Of a DNA stretch of 6,415 bases, positions 5,284-6,415 are shown one piece after another. Source of the DNA: Planctomycetales bacterium (GTDB taxonomy: Bacteria; Planctomycetota; Phycisphaerae; SM23-33); assembly GCA_030631125.1 (NCBI GenBank), contig DAOVLS010000140.1, positions 1 to 6,415 of the forward strand, in the 5' to 3' direction. A program made the position numbers and the translations under genes. The notes beneath the pieces were generated by a model, which saw nothing but the letters and a program-made list of their open reading frames with translations, was not told where the DNA came from and ran no database searches. Each line of letters opens with the position of its first letter. Position 1 is the first letter of the stretch.

Positions 5284-6297
5284 ATGCGGATCGGCGTTGA
5301 TGCCATGGGTGGGGATTTCGCACCCGCCGGGGTCGTCAAAGGCGCCCTGGACGCTCGAAGTCTGCTCGGCGACGACGATAAGATCGTGCTTATCGGTGAT
5401 GAGCCGTCCGTCCGCGAACACCTCGTCGAAGCCGACGGATGGGAACAGTTCATCCAAATCGAGCACGCCGGCGAGGTTATCGGGATGGATGAGTCGCCCG
5501 TCGAGGCGCTGCGCCAGAAGCCCGACAGTTCAATTGTGAAGATGGCGTCTCTGGCGGCCAGGAGTCGGTTGGATGCGATAATATCGGCCGGGAATACCGG
5601 CGCGTGCGTAGCCGCCGCCCAGATGCGTCTGCGTCGCCTTCGCGGTGTGCACAGGCCTGGAATCGCAATTGTCATGCCGACGTACGCCGGCCCCGTGGTT
5701 ATGTGCGACGTCGGCGCAAACGTCAACTGCCGGCCGCAGCACCTCTACCAGTACGGGCTTATGTCCGCCGAATACTCCCGCTGCATCTGCGGCATCGACG
5801 AACCCCGCGTAGCCCTGCTGAGCATCGGCGCCGAAGACGCAAAAGGCAACCAACTGGTCAAGGAGACGCGAGACCTGTTCAAAAACGACTCGGAAATCAA
5901 ATTCGTCGGAAACGTTGAAGGCAGAGAGATGTTCCACGGCGCATGCGACGTGGTCGTAACTGAGGGGTTCGTCGGAAACGTAGCCCTGAAACTTATGGAA
6001 GGTCTGGCCGAGGGACTGTTCAAATCGACCTACCTTGAACTGACCAAGTCTACCCCGGACCTTGCGGGGCAGTTTGAACAAGCCATTACCACGATTAAAG
6101 AGAAATATGATTTTAACGAGTACGGTGGAGCGCCGCTTCTTGGCGTCAACGGTATCTGCATTATCTGTCACGGGGCGAGTCGTCCCAGGGGCGTCACCAA
6201 CGCCATTGGCGTGACGCTGAATTTCGCCAAGACGCACATCAACGACCGCATCACGGAATGTCTGGCCCGGCGGGGACAAAGCGGGGACGATTCATGA
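5284..6297 (+). CDS. plsX: Phosphate acyltransferase PlsX
   Basis: PlsX converts acyl-ACP and phosphate into acyl-phosphate, the acyl donor used by PlsY in the first step of phospholipid synthesis; it acts at the inner face of the membrane. The 337-residue product begins with the family signature [11 protein letters not shown] (1-11). It continues with SAGNTGA (101-107), [20 protein letters not shown] (141-160), IGAEDAKGN (181-189), [11 protein letters not shown] (207-217), [11 protein letters not shown] (226-236) and [12 protein letters not shown] (279-290), all in the usual order and spacing. A GTG codon at 5281 could add one residue, but the ATG at 5284 matches the family start and sits eight bases after GAGGG (5271-5275). 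The rpmF stop lies four bases before it, and the TGA stop overlaps the fabH ATG, so the three genes are probably translated from one message. Confidence 0.97.
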   Translation: MRIGVDAMGGDFAPAGVVKGALDARSLLGDDDKIVLIGDEPSVREHLVEADGWEQFIQIEHAGEVIGMDESPVEALRQKPDSSIVKMASLAARSRLDAIISAGNTGACVAAAQMRLRRLRGVHRPGIAIVMPTYAGPVVMCDVGANVNCRPQHLYQYGLMSAEYSRCICGIDEPRVALLSIGAEDAKGNQLVKETRDLFKNDSEIKFVGNVEGREMFHGACDVVVTEGFVGNVALKLMEGLAEGLFKSTYLELTKSTPDLAGQFEQAITTIKEKYDFNEYGGAPLLGVNGICIICHGASRPRGVTNAIGVTLNFAKTHINDRITECLARRGQSGDDS

Positions 6298-6415
6298 ATA
6301 ACGCCCTTCGAGCGGCAATTGCGGGCGTCGGCGCGTACGTTCCCGCCAAAGTGCTTACCAATGCAGATTTCGAACGGATGATCGACACGTCCGACGAGTG
6401 GATAACCAAGCGCAC
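6294..6415 (+). CDS. fabH: Beta-ketoacyl-ACP synthase III (FabH), start only
   Basis: FabH condenses acetyl-CoA with malonyl-ACP to start each fatty-acid chain. Only the first 40 codons are present; the gene runs off the window end. The peptide starts [20 protein letters not shown] and goes on [20 protein letters not shown]. The pattern G-x-G-x-Y-x-P-x-K-V-L-T-N-x-D and the block DTSDEWI are hallmarks of the FabH N-terminus. The catalytic Cys-His-Asn residues lie beyond the window. Its ATG overlaps the plsX TGA stop as ATGA (6294-6297), which suggests coupled translation, and GGGGA at 6283-6287 lies six bases upstream. The order rpmF-plsX-fabH is conserved in many bacteria and supports the call. 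A related KAS III paralogue cannot be excluded from so short a piece. Confidence 0.93.
   Translation, partial: MNNALRAAIAGVGAYVPAKVLTNADFERMIDTSDEWITKR

Noticed and set aside
6191..6217. Hairpin inside plsX (GCGTCAC at 6191-6197 with GTGACGC at 6211-6217)
   Set aside because: It lies within codons for a well-conserved C-terminal part of PlsX, has no T run, and can be explained by the repeated Gly-Val-Thr coding.

Overview
The window looks like a piece of a bacterial chromosome carrying housekeeping genes, all read on the + strand. In order: recA, a gene for a predicted exported protein of unknown function, alaS, and the cluster rpmF-plsX-fabH, with fabH cut off by the window end. DNA is moderately GC-rich in the genes, with AT-rich intergenic gaps. 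The best guess for the source is an uncultured member of the Planctomycetota (perhaps Phycisphaerae). This rests on the style of the exported beta-rich protein ending in DIPLP, the divergent L32 N-terminus and the AlaRS sequence type. It is inference from memory, not a search result.

Layout. Positions 1-65 hold the recA leader with a good Shine-Dalgarno and a possible fold that would cover it. recA (66-1100) is complete, with an unusual Walker A loop and no acidic C-terminal tail. The 162-bp gap after it contains a long imperfect hairpin (1141-1224) made of a CACAGAGACGCAGAG-type inverted repeat. The exported-protein gene (1263-2108) has its own Shine-Dalgarno and a textbook intrinsic terminator (2141-2185). 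That terminator ends only 17 nt before the alaS start codon, so transcription into alaS must pass through it or start inside it. alaS (2203-4902) is full length, with catalytic, editing and C-Ala domains. The 194-bp gap after alaS holds a 20-bp inverted repeat plus a third copy of one arm (4914-4993), then a near-consensus sigma70-type promoter (5029-5057) driving rpmF-plsX-fabH. The last three genes are packed tightly: a 4-nt gap between rpmF and plsX, and an ATGA overlap between plsX and fabH.

How the genes fit together. RecA is the recombinase for DNA repair. AlaRS charges tRNA-Ala. L32 is a large-subunit ribosomal protein. PlsX makes acyl-phosphate for phospholipid synthesis, and FabH starts each fatty-acid chain, so the last cluster ties ribosome production to membrane lipid supply. 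No mobile element, CRISPR array, tRNA or rRNA gene was seen, and no gap exceeds 300 bases. I did not find a convincing new multi-gene system. The points most worth checking are the terminator-alaS junction, the two intergenic repeat structures, the unknown exported protein, and residue oddities in RecA and AlaRS.
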